Assembly: GCF_900055185.1 (NCBI RefSeq) | Contig: NZ_FIZX01000001.1 | Coordinates: 1,860,001 to 1,924,000 of the forward strand | DNA from: Grimontia celer | Lineage (GTDB): Bacteria > Pseudomonadota > Gammaproteobacteria > Enterobacterales > Vibrionaceae | DNA length: 64,000 nucleotides | Direction: 5' to 3' | Shown here: in pieces, positions 46,634 through 55,618 of the stretch | Layout of the letters: each line of letters opens with the position of its first letter | Position numbering within the stretch: position 1 is the first letter of the stretch | Program-made: the position numbers and the translations under genes | Notes under the pieces: generated by a model | The model's input: the letters and a program-made list of their open reading frames with translations, nothing else | Told to the model about the DNA's origin: nothing | Database searches by the model: none

Positions 46634-46652
46634 TATTCGATTCCTATGATGT

Positions 46653-47612
46653 TTACAGCAAGGTGATCTCTACCGAGCGCTCCAGCAATGCATCTGATTG
46701 GGAGATTGGCGACTGGTCTGCGACTGAGATAACCGTGATGCGCTCAGCTTCTACGCCTTTGCTGACCAGATATTTCGCAACAGCGTCAGCGCGGGCAGCG
46801 GAAACACGTTGGTTCGTTGCATCAGAGCCACTGGTATCTGTGCGGCCAATCAGTTCAGCCTGCAGATCAGGGTTTGCCAGCATCGAATGCGCGACTTCAT
46901 TCAGGTTAAACGCACCATATTCGTTAATATCTGCGCTGCCTACCTTGAAAGGAAGTACGTAGTGAACGCGTGAAGGAATCTCTTCAACCACCTCTACGGT
47001 TTTTACCACCTCTTCAGTCACTACCATTGGCGTTGCTGGTTGACCGAATTTGTAGCTCATACCCCAGTAAACCTGATGAAGGTCAGTCTTACCGCCATTA
47101 GCTTTTTCAACATCGGCATAAATGTCGTAACCGACCTGAGTGCTGACGGCGTGGGTCAATTGATATTCAAGGCCAACACCTGCTGCGACAACCGCGTTTT
47201 CTTTTTTGAATACGTCACCGTCAGTGTTGTCAGCAAAGATGTAAGCACCACCTACTTTACCGAACATCGACAGGTTCTCAGTCACGTCTAAGTCACCTTT
47301 TACACCCATTTCCGCAATGTGTAGGTCAGCATTTGCACCTTCATTCACACCAAAATCATTCATGTAGCCATAGCCACCATACACACTGAAATGGTTACCG
47401 AAGTCATAACCCCCTTCCAGTTTGAGTGCATGTGCATCATGCTCTGAACCTGCTGGCATTTCTGATTCTTCAATCAGACCCATACCGGTGCCCGCACCGA
47501 TGTAAAAACCTTCGCCAGTTGCTTGCTGAATATCAGTGTCAGAAGCAAACGCCTGAGGCGCAATACCAAACATGCTGATGAGAATTGCTGAAGAAATGAA
47601 TGTCTTTTTCAT
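46653..47612 (-). CDS. ompA: OmpA-family outer membrane protein
   Basis: 319 residues. A signal peptide (MKKTFISSAILISMFGIAPQAFA), an N-terminal eight-stranded beta barrel at about 33-195 (GFYIGAGTGMG, GYDFGNHFSVYGGYGY), a short linker rich in V and E, and a C-terminal OmpA-like peptidoglycan-binding domain at about 215-319 (IGRTDTSGSDATNQRVSAARA). It ties the outer membrane to the wall. The loop after the barrel is short compared with E. coli OmpA (346). ompA in vibrios is a known target of envelope-stress sRNAs; no such sRNA is recognised here. Confidence 0.92.
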   Translation of the reverse strand: MKKTFISSAILISMFGIAPQAFASDTDIQQATGEGFYIGAGTGMGLIEESEMPAGSEHDAHALKLEGGYDFGNHFSVYGGYGYMNDFGVNEGANADLHIAEMGVKGDLDVTENLSMFGKVGGAYIFADNTDGDVFKKENAVVAAGVGLEYQLTHAVSTQVGYDIYADVEKANGGKTDLHQVYWGMSYKFGQPATPMVVTEEVVKTVEVVEEIPSRVHYVLPFKVGSADINEYGAFNLNEVAHSMLANPDLQAELIGRTDTSGSDATNQRVSAARADAVAKYLVSKGVEAERITVISVADQSPISQSDALLERSVEITLL

Positions 47613-48118
47613 CGTTACTACCTTTATTGGTTATTCGTTTTCAAAGGCAAATCCCTGCCGACGTCACTGCTTTTTAATACCCGCTGGCTAATGCGGATAT
47701 CGTCCGTTGCAAACACAAATCCATCTTGTTGGTGGAAGCAGGAGAAGACCAATAAACGGTTGTAATTCGTTGTGATGAGAACTAATTAAGGGGGTTAAAT
47801 GGGCATAAAAAGATATAAAAACTGTTTAGCAAATCACTCAAGGTATTGTTTTGTATCAGGTTAAAATTAAGAATAACTAAACCTAGGCTCTCTAGATGAA
47901 ATCCGAAATGCGAGAGTTTTTCCGTGGATGGCTAGGTGAAAAATGTTTAGATTCGATAAAGAGTCCATTCCTTTTGTCTGCCAAGACGATTTCCAAATCG
48001 CTTAAGAAACGGACGACAACTGTTCGCATGTTGAGCGGTAAGATTTTTCCCGTTTTTTATTAAAGTATTACGTCGCAATACCGATACAAAGGGGGTAAGA
48101 AGTCAAAGTCAGGTTAAC
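47613..48118. other. Long intergenic region upstream of ompA
   Basis: It contains the ompA promoter and long leader on the minus side. No tRNA or strong terminator is seen. A 55-codon plus-strand frame (47896-48063) is the only coding candidate. Confidence 0.6.
47896..48063 (+). CDS. Very small basic ORF, doubtful
   Basis: A 55-residue frame from ATG 47896 to TAA 48063 (MKSEMREFFRGWLGEK..., rich in Lys, Arg and Ser). It has only a weak AGG ten bases upstream and no recognised domain. It ends 55 bases before the unknown gene at 48119. It may be chance; listed because it is the only open frame in this gap. Confidence 0.2.
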   Translation: MKSEMREFFRGWLGEKCLDSIKSPFLLSAKTISKSLKKRTTTVRMLSGKIFPVFY

Positions 48119-48628
48119 ATGCAAATTCACGCGCTCGATAAAGCCCAACTCATTACAGATATACAGCTAGGGGGAAACCTCAACCATGCTGTGTATCAGG
48201 GTCGTCGTTCGGATTTTGCTTTAATGCTGGCGCTGCTCTCTGGCGATGCAACAGAAACCACACCGCTCAATCCTCCCTATCCAGAAAAGATAACAGAAGC
48301 TCAGCTTCGAAAAGCGTTTGATCTTCCAGAGCCTACCCGTTTAGTTGCTGAAGAAAGAGACTATGAGCTTTGCGGATCTCAGGCTGATGCCTTTCACAAA
48401 GCGGGTTTAGCGAGCGCAAAACTCAATGATTGCGTCAGCCCCTCTGCACTACATTTTCCTGCTATTGGAACACATAATTTGGGTGAAGATGTTTATCATA
48501 ATTTGTCAGGACATCAACGAAGACAATTAGATAGCGAAAATGGCAAGACTGCCGCATTGGATCCGGTAAATTTATATAATCAATTGGTGACCGCTAAGCG
48601 TTTCAATGAAATGCATATTCAGGCGTAA
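48119..48628 (+). CDS. Conserved-looking protein of unknown function
   Basis: 169 residues that I do not recognise. There is no signal peptide and no membrane helix. It starts MQIHALDKAQL, has a mid-section rich in Pro (TTPLNPPYPEKITEAQLRKAF) and a polar C-terminal half with many Asn, His and Gln, and three Cys. The coding quality is good (balanced composition, no rare-codon cluster). No good ribosome site is visible, though GGGGG lies about 28 bases upstream. It is probably cytoplasmic; I cannot suggest a role. Confidence 0.7.
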   Translation: MQIHALDKAQLITDIQLGGNLNHAVYQGRRSDFALMLALLSGDATETTPLNPPYPEKITEAQLRKAFDLPEPTRLVAEERDYELCGSQADAFHKAGLASAKLNDCVSPSALHFPAIGTHNLGEDVYHNLSGHQRRQLDSENGKTAALDPVNLYNQLVTAKRFNEMHIQA

Positions 48629-48896
48629 TTCTTTGATTTAATTACCATTAGAACGTTTCAATAACACACTCATCATATCAATTCAACTTCTTCCACTCAA
48701 AAAAATCAAACTGTGATCACTTACTAAAAAAATCATTTTGCACACAGTTTGCACAACCTTTTTTGAACAAATTCACACCACTTTCGTAGATCATGGTCCA
48801 AGATTGTTATCCGCCTCTTAAAAAGCTGGGTATAAGTTGTTAGTCATCGTCGTATAACAATGAAGTGTGTCGGAAATAAAATAGAAAGGTTAGACA

Positions 48897-49583
48897 ATGG
48901 ATATTGCTAAATCCGTCATTGTGATTACAGCTGCTGGGACTCCAACAGGTCGCGCTATGGCTGAACATTTTTGCAGGCTAAATGCCCGCGTAGCTCTCGT
49001 GGATACGGACTCTCACCAACTTCAGTCAACGTACGAGTCGTGCCTGAAAGTCGGAGGAATTTGCTTTTCCTTTTACCTCGCGAACCGCAGTGTAGAGAAT
49101 ATTTCTTACCTGTTTGAAGAGGTAAATCGCGAGATGGGAGCTGTGGATGTACTTATCAACTACTGGCAAGGCGGATCACTACCAAATCTCCTCGCCAGTC
49201 AGGATGCAGCGAACGATGTTGTGAAAGACACCATCGCAGACGTTGCTTCCAACCTGTACCTGTTCGGACGAGGCGCAGCATTCAATATGCTGAACAAAGG
49301 ACGCAAGGGCGTGATCGTGAATATCCCCGGCGTACTTACCCCTAATAACACTGCTCCAGCCTTTGATAGCTCTAACGCAGTGATCAAAGGCCTGACCCGA
49401 AGCTGGGCACAGGAGCTGGAACACGCGAACATTCGAGTAGGCGGCGTATTGCCAAGGCTTCGCCACACTGATGAAGGTAACGTCCACTATCACCCTGCAG
49501 TGAACTACGACATGATTGATGGTGCCGCTTACATCGTCGAAAACGACAGTTTCACCGGCCGTATCTTAGAAGCAGCAAGTTAA
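48897..49583 (+). CDS. SDR-fold protein lacking the catalytic triad
   Basis: 228 residues of the short-chain dehydrogenase fold. The nucleotide loop is VITAAGTPTGRAMAEHF (GxxxGxA), followed by DTDSHQL, where an acidic residue favours NAD. The catalytic residues are missing: where the family has NISS, Y-x3-K (YSASK) and NNAG, this protein has NIPG, FDSSN and INYWQGG. Ser, Tyr and Lys are all replaced, so oxidoreduction by the usual route is unlikely. It may bind NAD(H) as a regulator. It stands beside adhE, converging on it across the adhE terminator; a link to redox control is only a suggestion. AAAGG lies nine bases before the start. Confidence 0.85.
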   Translation: MDIAKSVIVITAAGTPTGRAMAEHFCRLNARVALVDTDSHQLQSTYESCLKVGGICFSFYLANRSVENISYLFEEVNREMGAVDVLINYWQGGSLPNLLASQDAANDVVKDTIADVASNLYLFGRGAAFNMLNKGRKGVIVNIPGVLTPNNTAPAFDSSNAVIKGLTRSWAQELEHANIRVGGVLPRLRHTDEGNVHYHPAVNYDMIDGAAYIVENDSFTGRILEAAS

Positions 49584-49710
49584 ACGGCTGGTGAAATTTG
49601 CCGTAGCCGCTTCTATGCCCTGTTAATTTGAGTTGACCGCATACCAGGCGATTGGATAGGTCCCATCGTCAGGGAGTTGTCACCTCAAAAGGGTATTTGC
49701 CACTGCCAAT

Positions 49711-49736
49711 AAAAAAGCCCGCTTACGCGGGCTTTC
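49711..49736 (-). terminator. Intrinsic terminator of adhE
   Basis: An 8-bp stem AAGCCCGC/GCGGGCTT with a TTAC loop and, on the minus strand, a U-run from AAAAAA at 49711-49716. It lies 22 bases after the adhE stop; the right-hand TTTCTCTT may also serve the plus-strand SDR gene. Confidence 0.87.
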
Positions 49737-49757
49737 TCTTTATTTCTGATTCAGAAA

Positions 49758-52466
49758 TTATGCTTTAGCAGCTTCTTTCTTTGCTTTCGCAGCTGGTTTA
49801 GCCGCTGCAGCGTTACGGTCTTCACTTTTCTTGATAACCGTAGTGCCTTCGAAAGTCTCACCTTCTACGAACGCTTTACCGTAGTATGATGCCAGCAGAA
49901 CTTCTTTCAGCTCAGTGATCAGAGGGTAGCGTGGGTTCGCACCAGTACACTGGTCATCGAACGCTTCAACTGCCAGCTCGTCAATCTTCGCCAGGAAGTC
50001 AGCTTCCTTCACACCCGCTTCCTGAATAGACATTGGGATATCCAGGTTGCCTTTCAGCTCGTCCAACCATGCCAGAAGACGTTGGATCTTCTGAGCAGTG
50101 CGGTCGCCCGCTTGAGTCAGACCCAGGTGGTCAGCCACTTCTGCGTAACGACGACGTGCTTGTGGACGGTCGTACTGAGAGAACGCAGTTTGCTTAGTTG
50201 GGTTGTCGTTTGCGTTGTAACGAACAACGTTAGAAATCAGCAGTGCGTTCGCCAGGCCGTGTGGCAGGTGGAACTCAGCACCGATTTTGTGCGCCATTGA
50301 GTGACATACACCCAGGAAGGCGTTCGCAAACGCGATACCAGCGATAGTTGCTGCGTTGTGTACTTTCTCACGAGCGATTGGGTCGTTTGCACCATTCGCG
50401 TAGCTAGAAGGCAGGTATTCTTTCAGCATCTTAAGCGCTTGCAGAGCCTGACCGTCAGAGTATTCGTTCGCCAGAACAGATACGTAAGCTTCCAGTGCGT
50501 GAGTTACTGCGTCGTAGCCACCGAATGCAGTCAGCGACTTAGGCATGTTCATCACCAGGTTCGCATCTACGATAGCCATTTGAGGCGTCAGTTCGTAGTC
50601 AGCCAGTGGGTATTTCGCACCGGTCTTGTCGTCAGTTACAACCGCGAATGGCGTTACTTCTGAACCTGTACCTGAAGTGGTAGTGATACATACCAGCTCC
50701 GCTTTCTTACCCATTTTAGGGAACTTGTAGATACGCTTACGGATGTCCATAAAGCGCATTGCCAGTTCTTCGAAATGCGTTTCTGGGTGCTCGTACATTA
50801 CCCACATGATTTTCGCAGCATCCATTGGTGAACCACCGCCCAGTGCGATAATCACGTCTGGCTGGAAGCTTTGCATTGCTGCAGCACCTTTTTCTACTAC
50901 AGTCAGCGTTGGGTCTGCTTCTACTTCGAAGAACGTCTGTACTTCCATGCCTTGTGCTTTCAGCAGGGCAACAACTTCGTCTGAGTAACCGTTGTTGAAC
51001 AGGAAGCGGTCAGTGACAACCATTGCGCGTTTCTTACCTTCCAGATCACCCAGTGCGATTGGCAGGCTGCCACGACGGAAGTAGATAGATTTCGGTAGTT
51101 TGTGCCACAGCATGTTTTCAGCTCGCTTCGCTACAGTTTTCTTGTTGATAAGGTGCTTAGGACCAACGTTCTCAGAGATTGAGTTACCGCCCCAAGAACC
51201 ACAACCCAGAGTCAGTGATGGTGCAACGTTGAAGTTGTACAGGTCACCGATACCACCGTGAGTGGTTGGGATGTTCACAAGAATACGTGCGGTTTTCAGC
51301 TTGTCGCCGAAGTACTTGATGCGCTCTTGGTTGACGTCTTGGTTGGTGTACAGGCCAGAGGTGTGACCGATACCGCCGATTTCAACCATAGTCACTGCTT
51401 GCGCTACTGCATCTTCAAAATCCGTTGCACGGAACAGACCCAGTGTTGGAGACAGTTTCTCGTGAGCAAATGCGTCATCAACAGACACTTTGTCCAGACC
51501 TTCACCTACCAGTACTTTGGTATCAGCTGGAACGGTTACGCCTGCCATTTCAGCAATCGCTGCAGCTGGCTGACCAACGATGTTTGCGTTCAGAGCGCCG
51601 TCAATCAGCAGTACTTTACGTACTTTGTCTGCTTCATCTTTGCTCAGTACATAACCTTTGTGAGAAGCAAAACGCTCTTTCACTTCGTCATATACAGAGT
51701 CAACAACAATCGCTGCCTGCTCAGAAGCACACACTACACCGTTATCGAAAGTCTTAGACATCAGGATAGAAGCAACTGCACGCTTGATGTCAGCCGTTTC
51801 GTCGATAACAACAGGAACGTTACCTGCACCTACGCCGATAGCTGGTTTACCAGAAGAGTAAGCCGCTTTAACCATGCCTGGCCCGCCAGTAGCAAGGATC
51901 AGGTTGATGTCGTCGTGCTTCATCAGCGCGTTAGACAGTTCTACTGAAGGCTGGTCAATCCAACCGATGATGTCTTTTGGTGCGCCCGCTGCTACTGCTG
52001 CGTCCAGAACCAGTTTAGCTGCATCATTAGTAGAGTTTTTCGCACGTGGGTGTGGCGAGAAGATAATACCGTTACGGGTCTTCAGAGAAATCAGAGATTT
52101 GAAGATCGCGGTAGATGTCGGGTTGGTAGTTGGAACGATACCACAGATGATACCTACTGGCTCAGCGATAGTGAAAGTACCGAACTCGTCGTTCTCTTCC
52201 AAGATGCCGCAGGTTTTTTCATCTTTGTATTTGTTGTAGATGAATTCAGAAGCGAAGTGGTTTTTGATGACTTTGTCTTCGACAATACCCATGCCAGATT
52301 CCGCAACAGCTTGTTGAGCTAGAGGAATACGGGCGTTGTTAGCAGCCAAAGACGCTGCACGGAAGATTTTGTCTACTTGCTCTTGAGAGTAAGTTGCAAA
52401 CTCTTTCTGCGCTTTCTTTACACGCTCAACCATTGCGTTGAGTTCGGCTACGTTAGTTACAGGCAT
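49758..52466 (-). CDS. adhE: Bifunctional acetaldehyde-CoA / alcohol dehydrogenase
   Basis: 902 residues (E. coli 891). It converts acetyl-CoA to acetaldehyde and then ethanol in fermentation, recycling NADH, and forms helical spirosomes. Residues 1 to about 440 are the aldehyde dehydrogenase, with catalytic Cys in NGVVCASEQAAIV near 248. Residues about 450-870 are an iron-dependent alcohol dehydrogenase (ALGGGSPMDAAKIMW, FLGVCHSMAHKIGAEFHLPHG). The Lys/Ala-rich tail is an extension relative to E. coli. A GTTGTCTCC region upstream contains GGAGA on the coding strand, eight bases before the ATG. Candidate FNR and CRP sites lie upstream. Confidence 0.97.
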   Translation of the reverse strand: MPVTNVAELNAMVERVKKAQKEFATYSQEQVDKIFRAASLAANNARIPLAQQAVAESGMGIVEDKVIKNHFASEFIYNKYKDEKTCGILEENDEFGTFTIAEPVGIICGIVPTTNPTSTAIFKSLISLKTRNGIIFSPHPRAKNSTNDAAKLVLDAAVAAGAPKDIIGWIDQPSVELSNALMKHDDINLILATGGPGMVKAAYSSGKPAIGVGAGNVPVVIDETADIKRAVASILMSKTFDNGVVCASEQAAIVVDSVYDEVKERFASHKGYVLSKDEADKVRKVLLIDGALNANIVGQPAAAIAEMAGVTVPADTKVLVGEGLDKVSVDDAFAHEKLSPTLGLFRATDFEDAVAQAVTMVEIGGIGHTSGLYTNQDVNQERIKYFGDKLKTARILVNIPTTHGGIGDLYNFNVAPSLTLGCGSWGGNSISENVGPKHLINKKTVAKRAENMLWHKLPKSIYFRRGSLPIALGDLEGKKRAMVVTDRFLFNNGYSDEVVALLKAQGMEVQTFFEVEADPTLTVVEKGAAAMQSFQPDVIIALGGGSPMDAAKIMWVMYEHPETHFEELAMRFMDIRKRIYKFPKMGKKAELVCITTTSGTGSEVTPFAVVTDDKTGAKYPLADYELTPQMAIVDANLVMNMPKSLTAFGGYDAVTHALEAYVSVLANEYSDGQALQALKMLKEYLPSSYANGANDPIAREKVHNAATIAGIAFANAFLGVCHSMAHKIGAEFHLPHGLANALLISNVVRYNANDNPTKQTAFSQYDRPQARRRYAEVADHLGLTQAGDRTAQKIQRLLAWLDELKGNLDIPMSIQEAGVKEADFLAKIDELAVEAFDDQCTGANPRYPLITELKEVLLASYYGKAFVEGETFEGTTVIKKSEDRNAAAAKPAAKAKKEAAKA

Positions 52467-52620
52467 AGTTGTCTCCTACATACCTAAAGTTTGAAAATTA
52501 TTTAGTAACTACATGCTCGTTTGTTTAGAGGCCTAAGCGTCACACTTCCTCAGTGAGCCTTGGCAAGCATTTAGTAAATAACTTTCAAAACTGATTATAG
52601 ATTTTCATAAAAGCAGAAAA

Positions 52621-52634
52621 TTGATCGGGATCAT
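52621..52634. promoter_or_regulatory. Candidate FNR box upstream of adhE
   Basis: TTGATCGGGATCAT matches the FNR pattern TTGAT-N4-ATCAA at 9 of 10 positions. It lies 155 bases before the adhE ATG in the long region between the divergent adhE and marC genes. Oxygen-responsive control of adhE is known in related enterics, which makes the site plausible. Confidence 0.55.
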
Positions 52635-52814
52635 GTGTAGTAAACTTTCACAAAGATTTTCATCAACCGGTCAATAATCAATCAAATCACGCTATAATCG
52701 ACGTTTTGAAAGCCTAAAACCACAAAAAAACTACGCGAATGTAACACATGCGTTTTGTGTCTCATACACCTGTATAACTTCTTTTTCGTATGTTGTCCCA
52801 GTTAGATTTTCAGA

Positions 52815-52830
52815 TGTGATCGCTATCACA
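52815..52830. promoter_or_regulatory. Near-perfect CRP site between adhE and marC
   Basis: TGTGATCGCTATCACA is a perfect TGTGA-N6-TCACA. It lies 257 bases before marC and 349 before adhE. Which gene it serves is not clear; the distance to marC is shorter. The T at 52820 and A at 52825 also fit the usual palindromic spacer. Confidence 0.7.
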
Positions 52831-53071
52831 TGCATAGGTTGACAACCTACCGTACAGAGAAGTTTCCAGCACTTATATACCAGTTATATTTAGTACACTT
52901 ATTGCTCATAGCGCCCGAAATACCTGACCTTCGAACCAGGGAAAAATTTTTCTCGCTGACGCTGCCACTGTGGATTGGCATTTCATCTTTCGACGTTATA
53001 CTAGCTCCCAAGATTGGCACTTTTGCGATCCACATCTAATCCTTCCGTTTCTCAGATTCGAGTGTTTGGGA

Positions 53072-53710
53072 ATGAATAGCATCGAACTTGTAATATTTTT
53101 TCAGTTTTTCATTGGTTTGTTTGCAGCCGTGAACCCGTTGGGCATCATGCCTATCTTTGTTTCTTTAACTGCCCATCAGGATCCAGTTGAACGGAACAAG
53201 ACTGCATATACGGCAAGTCTAGCCGTGGCTGCTATTCTGGTTGTCTCATTATTGGCGGGCCAGTTACTGCTGGATTTCTTCAGCATCTCACTGGACTCTT
53301 TCCGTGTTGCGGGTGGCCTACTGCTGGTTAGCATCGCTTTCACCATGATGAGCGGTAAGCTGGGTGAAGATAAACAGAATAAACAGGAACAATCAGAGTC
53401 TGTTAGCCGCGAACAGATTGGTGTTGTGCCACTAGCGATGCCACTTCTGGCTGGCCCTGGTGCGATCAGTTCTACCATTGTTTATGCCAGTCGTTATCCT
53501 GGCTCTGTCGATACTTTTGGTCTTATCACCAGTATTTGTATTTTTGCAGCCGGCATCTGGGGCTTACTCCGACTCGCACCTACCATTGTGAAGTTCTTGG
53601 GTCAGACCGGTATCAACGTGATCACCCGTATTATGGGTTTGATTCTGGCAGCCCTCGGTATTGAATTTATTGCCAATGGTCTTCGCGCCTTGTTCCCTGG
53701 TCTAAGCTAA
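53072..53710 (+). CDS. ychE: MarC-family inner membrane protein (YchE-like)
   Basis: 212 residues from ATG 53072, aligned to E. coli YchE (215), which also lies beside adhE. The open extension to 52970 is not family sequence. Six helices, with MarC signatures FFIGLFAAVNPLGIMPIF near the start and MPLLAGPGAISSTIVY in the middle. The family has unknown transport function. The order adhE-ychE is conserved between this organism and enterics. GGGA lies just before the start. Confidence 0.9.
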   Translation: MNSIELVIFFQFFIGLFAAVNPLGIMPIFVSLTAHQDPVERNKTAYTASLAVAAILVVSLLAGQLLLDFFSISLDSFRVAGGLLLVSIAFTMMSGKLGEDKQNKQEQSESVSREQIGVVPLAMPLLAGPGAISSTIVYASRYPGSVDTFGLITSICIFAAGIWGLLRLAPTIVKFLGQTGINVITRIMGLILAALGIEFIANGLRALFPGLS

Positions 53711-53726
53711 ACATTCCTTGTTTTAT

Positions 53727-53753
53727 AGCCCGCTCATCTCCCGAGCGGGTTTC
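53727..53753 (+). terminator. Intrinsic terminator of the MarC-family gene
   Basis: A 7-bp stem CCCGCTC/GAGCGGG with a 7-base loop, then TTTCTCC; a moderate U-run. Confidence 0.72.
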
Positions 53754-53798
53754 TCCTGCTAAACTTTTCATATCTAAATACTTTCTAGAGTACTTGGC

Positions 53799-54635
53799 AT
53801 GAGCAGGAATGCTGTTCAGGAGACCCTTTACACCACCATTTTCGGCACTGAAACACGTGCTGGGAAAACCTTTGATATCATACTGATCGTTATCATCCTC
53901 GCGTCTATTGCGGTATTGATGCTCGAGTCTGTCGGGGACATGCAAGCCAAGTATGGGGATTGGTTCTTCACTATCGAATGGGGATTCACACTGTTCTTTA
54001 CTGTGGAGTATGCACTGCGTCTATACTGTTCCCCCGCCCCCAAGGCCTATGCAAAAAGCTTTTACGGCATCGTCGATTTACTTGCCATTCTACCCACCTA
54101 TATCGCCATGCTTTTCCCGGGCACCAACTATCTGATGGCGGTACGCCTTCTCAGGGTGTTACGTATCTTCCGCGTCCTTAAACTCATGCGGTACCTTGAA
54201 GAATCAAACGTCCTGTTGGAATCACTTAAATCCTCGGGCAGGAAAATCTTTATCTTCTTTTATGCTGTGATGGTGTTGGTGACCATCTTTGGATCATTGA
54301 TGTTTGTTATTGAAGGCCCCGAGCACGGTTTTACCAGCATTCCTTACAGCATTTACTGGGCCATCGTGACCATGACGACAGTCGGATACGGCGATTTGGT
54401 GCCGCAAACGGACATTGGCAAAGCATTGGCCTCGATAACCATGCTGATGGGTTACTCCATCATTGCGGTTCCCACAGGCATTATCACCGCCCAGATGGGG
54501 CAACATATGACTAAGCAAAGACAAACAACGCTTTGCCCCAACTGTTCGAAACCCGGTCACGAAAATGACGCCACATTTTGTAAATATTGTGGCAGCGATT
54601 TAGCCGCGACAAGAGCCGATAAAAGTGGAAAATAA
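53799..54635 (+). CDS. Voltage-gated potassium channel with C-terminal zinc ribbon
   Basis: 278 residues. S1 is at about 27-47. The S4 segment LMAVRLLRVLRIFRVLKLMRYL carries regularly spaced Arg residues near residues 110-130. The pore loop has MTTVGYGDLVP, the K+ selectivity filter, near residue 190. After S6 comes a C-terminal zinc ribbon, CPNCSKPGHENDATFCKYCG, near residues 247-266, made of two C-x2-C knuckles. The family forms tetramers that pass K+. The zinc ribbon is unusual here in place of an RCK domain. No good ribosome site precedes ATG 53799. Confidence 0.9.
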   Translation: MSRNAVQETLYTTIFGTETRAGKTFDIILIVIILASIAVLMLESVGDMQAKYGDWFFTIEWGFTLFFTVEYALRLYCSPAPKAYAKSFYGIVDLLAILPTYIAMLFPGTNYLMAVRLLRVLRIFRVLKLMRYLEESNVLLESLKSSGRKIFIFFYAVMVLVTIFGSLMFVIEGPEHGFTSIPYSIYWAIVTMTTVGYGDLVPQTDIGKALASITMLMGYSIIAVPTGIITAQMGQHMTKQRQTTLCPNCSKPGHENDATFCKYCGSDLAATRADKSGK

Positions 54636-54662
54636 AAAGGGAGCCTAAGCTCCCTTTTTATT
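54634..54662. terminator. Bidirectional terminator between K+ channel and porin genes
   Basis: A 10-bp stem AAAAGGGAGC/GCTCCCTTTT with a CTAA loop, with A-run and T-run on the two sides. Confidence 0.9.
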
Positions 54663-54664
54663 TT

Positions 54665-55618
54665 TTAGAAATCGTAGCGAAGCCCCATTTGAATTTCATC
54701 ATCCTGGGATTTTCCATCAACTTTCTGGTTATCGAATTTATAACCGGCATAAGTGGTAAAGTTTTTCGTCGCCTTATATGCAACTTCAACAGCGTGATAA
54801 TTAAATTCATCAGCGTCTGTCAGTCGGCTAGTATTATCAATATCTTTGTAGTTAAACGCATATTGGAAAATAACACTGTTCATGGTGTAAGACGCCGCTA
54901 CTTCCCACGCTTCCATGTCGTCATTATCGACTTCACCTGTTGCATAAAGTGCACCCAGATAGAAATCATTCAGAGTGTAAGCAGCTGTCACATTCAACTG
55001 GTTAGCGTCTCGGTCATCTTGTTTGCCATCAACATAACCTAAGCCTAACTGCAGACCAAAAGGCATTTCATAAGCAAATGCGGCACCCGTGCTGTAGTTG
55101 TCTTTCTCATCACTTTGAACGTGGTTCAAAGACAGGGTAAATGCATCTGCAAACGTATTGGTGTAAACAAAGTTGTTGTCACGCTTGTCCTGGTTACCTT
55201 CAATCAGGTCAGCCGCGTCGCCACCAAAGGTGTAGAGAATATCTGTGGTATCTGTCAGCATCACCTGCGCTGAGTCTTGCTTACCGTATGAGAATGCACC
55301 CCAGGTAGTATCGAATCCTGCAAACATATAACGGTTACTGATGCTGGAATCTTCTGTTGTCAGTTCGCCTTCGTAGAAGCCAAACACAGACACATCGTCA
55401 TTGACTTTGGTTTCACCTGCCACGTTGATACGCGCGCGGCTGATATCGTTAAAAGAGCTGTTCTCTGCCGTTTCGTTCTTGTCAGAGATATTGAATCGGG
55501 CTTCTGCACGTCCACCGATTTCAAGTGTCGAATCTTCATCCTGATAGACAGTTGCTGCGTGTGAAAGGCTAGAAGCGAAGGTAGCTAAAATAGCTGATGC
55601 CAATGCAAGTTTTTTCAT
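54665..55618 (-). CDS. General porin, OmpU-like
   Basis: 317 residues from ATG 55618, with AAAGG upstream and a signal peptide MKKLALASAILATFASSLSHA-ATV. The 16-stranded porin pattern is visible: EIGGRAEARFNIS, SFNDISRARINVAGETKVN, FGFYEGEL, FSYGKQDSAQVMLTDTTDI, then alternating hydrophobic strands to a terminal Phe (MGLRYDF) that is the BAM signal. It forms a trimeric outer-membrane channel. It is a paralogue of the porin at 56168-57136. In vibrios such porins are ToxR targets, so the ToxR-like gene 9 kb away is a candidate regulator. Confidence 0.9.
   Translation of the reverse strand: MKKLALASAILATFASSLSHAATVYQDEDSTLEIGGRAEARFNISDKNETAENSSFNDISRARINVAGETKVNDDVSVFGFYEGELTTEDSSISNRYMFAGFDTTWGAFSYGKQDSAQVMLTDTTDILYTFGGDAADLIEGNQDKRDNNFVYTNTFADAFTLSLNHVQSDEKDNYSTGAAFAYEMPFGLQLGLGYVDGKQDDRDANQLNVTAAYTLNDFYLGALYATGEVDNDDMEAWEVAASYTMNSVIFQYAFNYKDIDNTSRLTDADEFNYHAVEVAYKATKNFTTYAGYKFDNQKVDGKSQDDEIQMGLRYDF

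Noticed and set aside
51258-51947. A 229-codon open frame antisense to adhE
   Set aside because: It is rich in Cys, His, Phe and Gln, typical of a shadow of a strongly codon-biased gene, with no recognisable domain.
52640-52665. Possible Rex site near TTTGTGAAAGTTTAC upstream of adhE
   Set aside because: Only one half-site (TTGTGAA) is convincing, and the symmetric half is missing.
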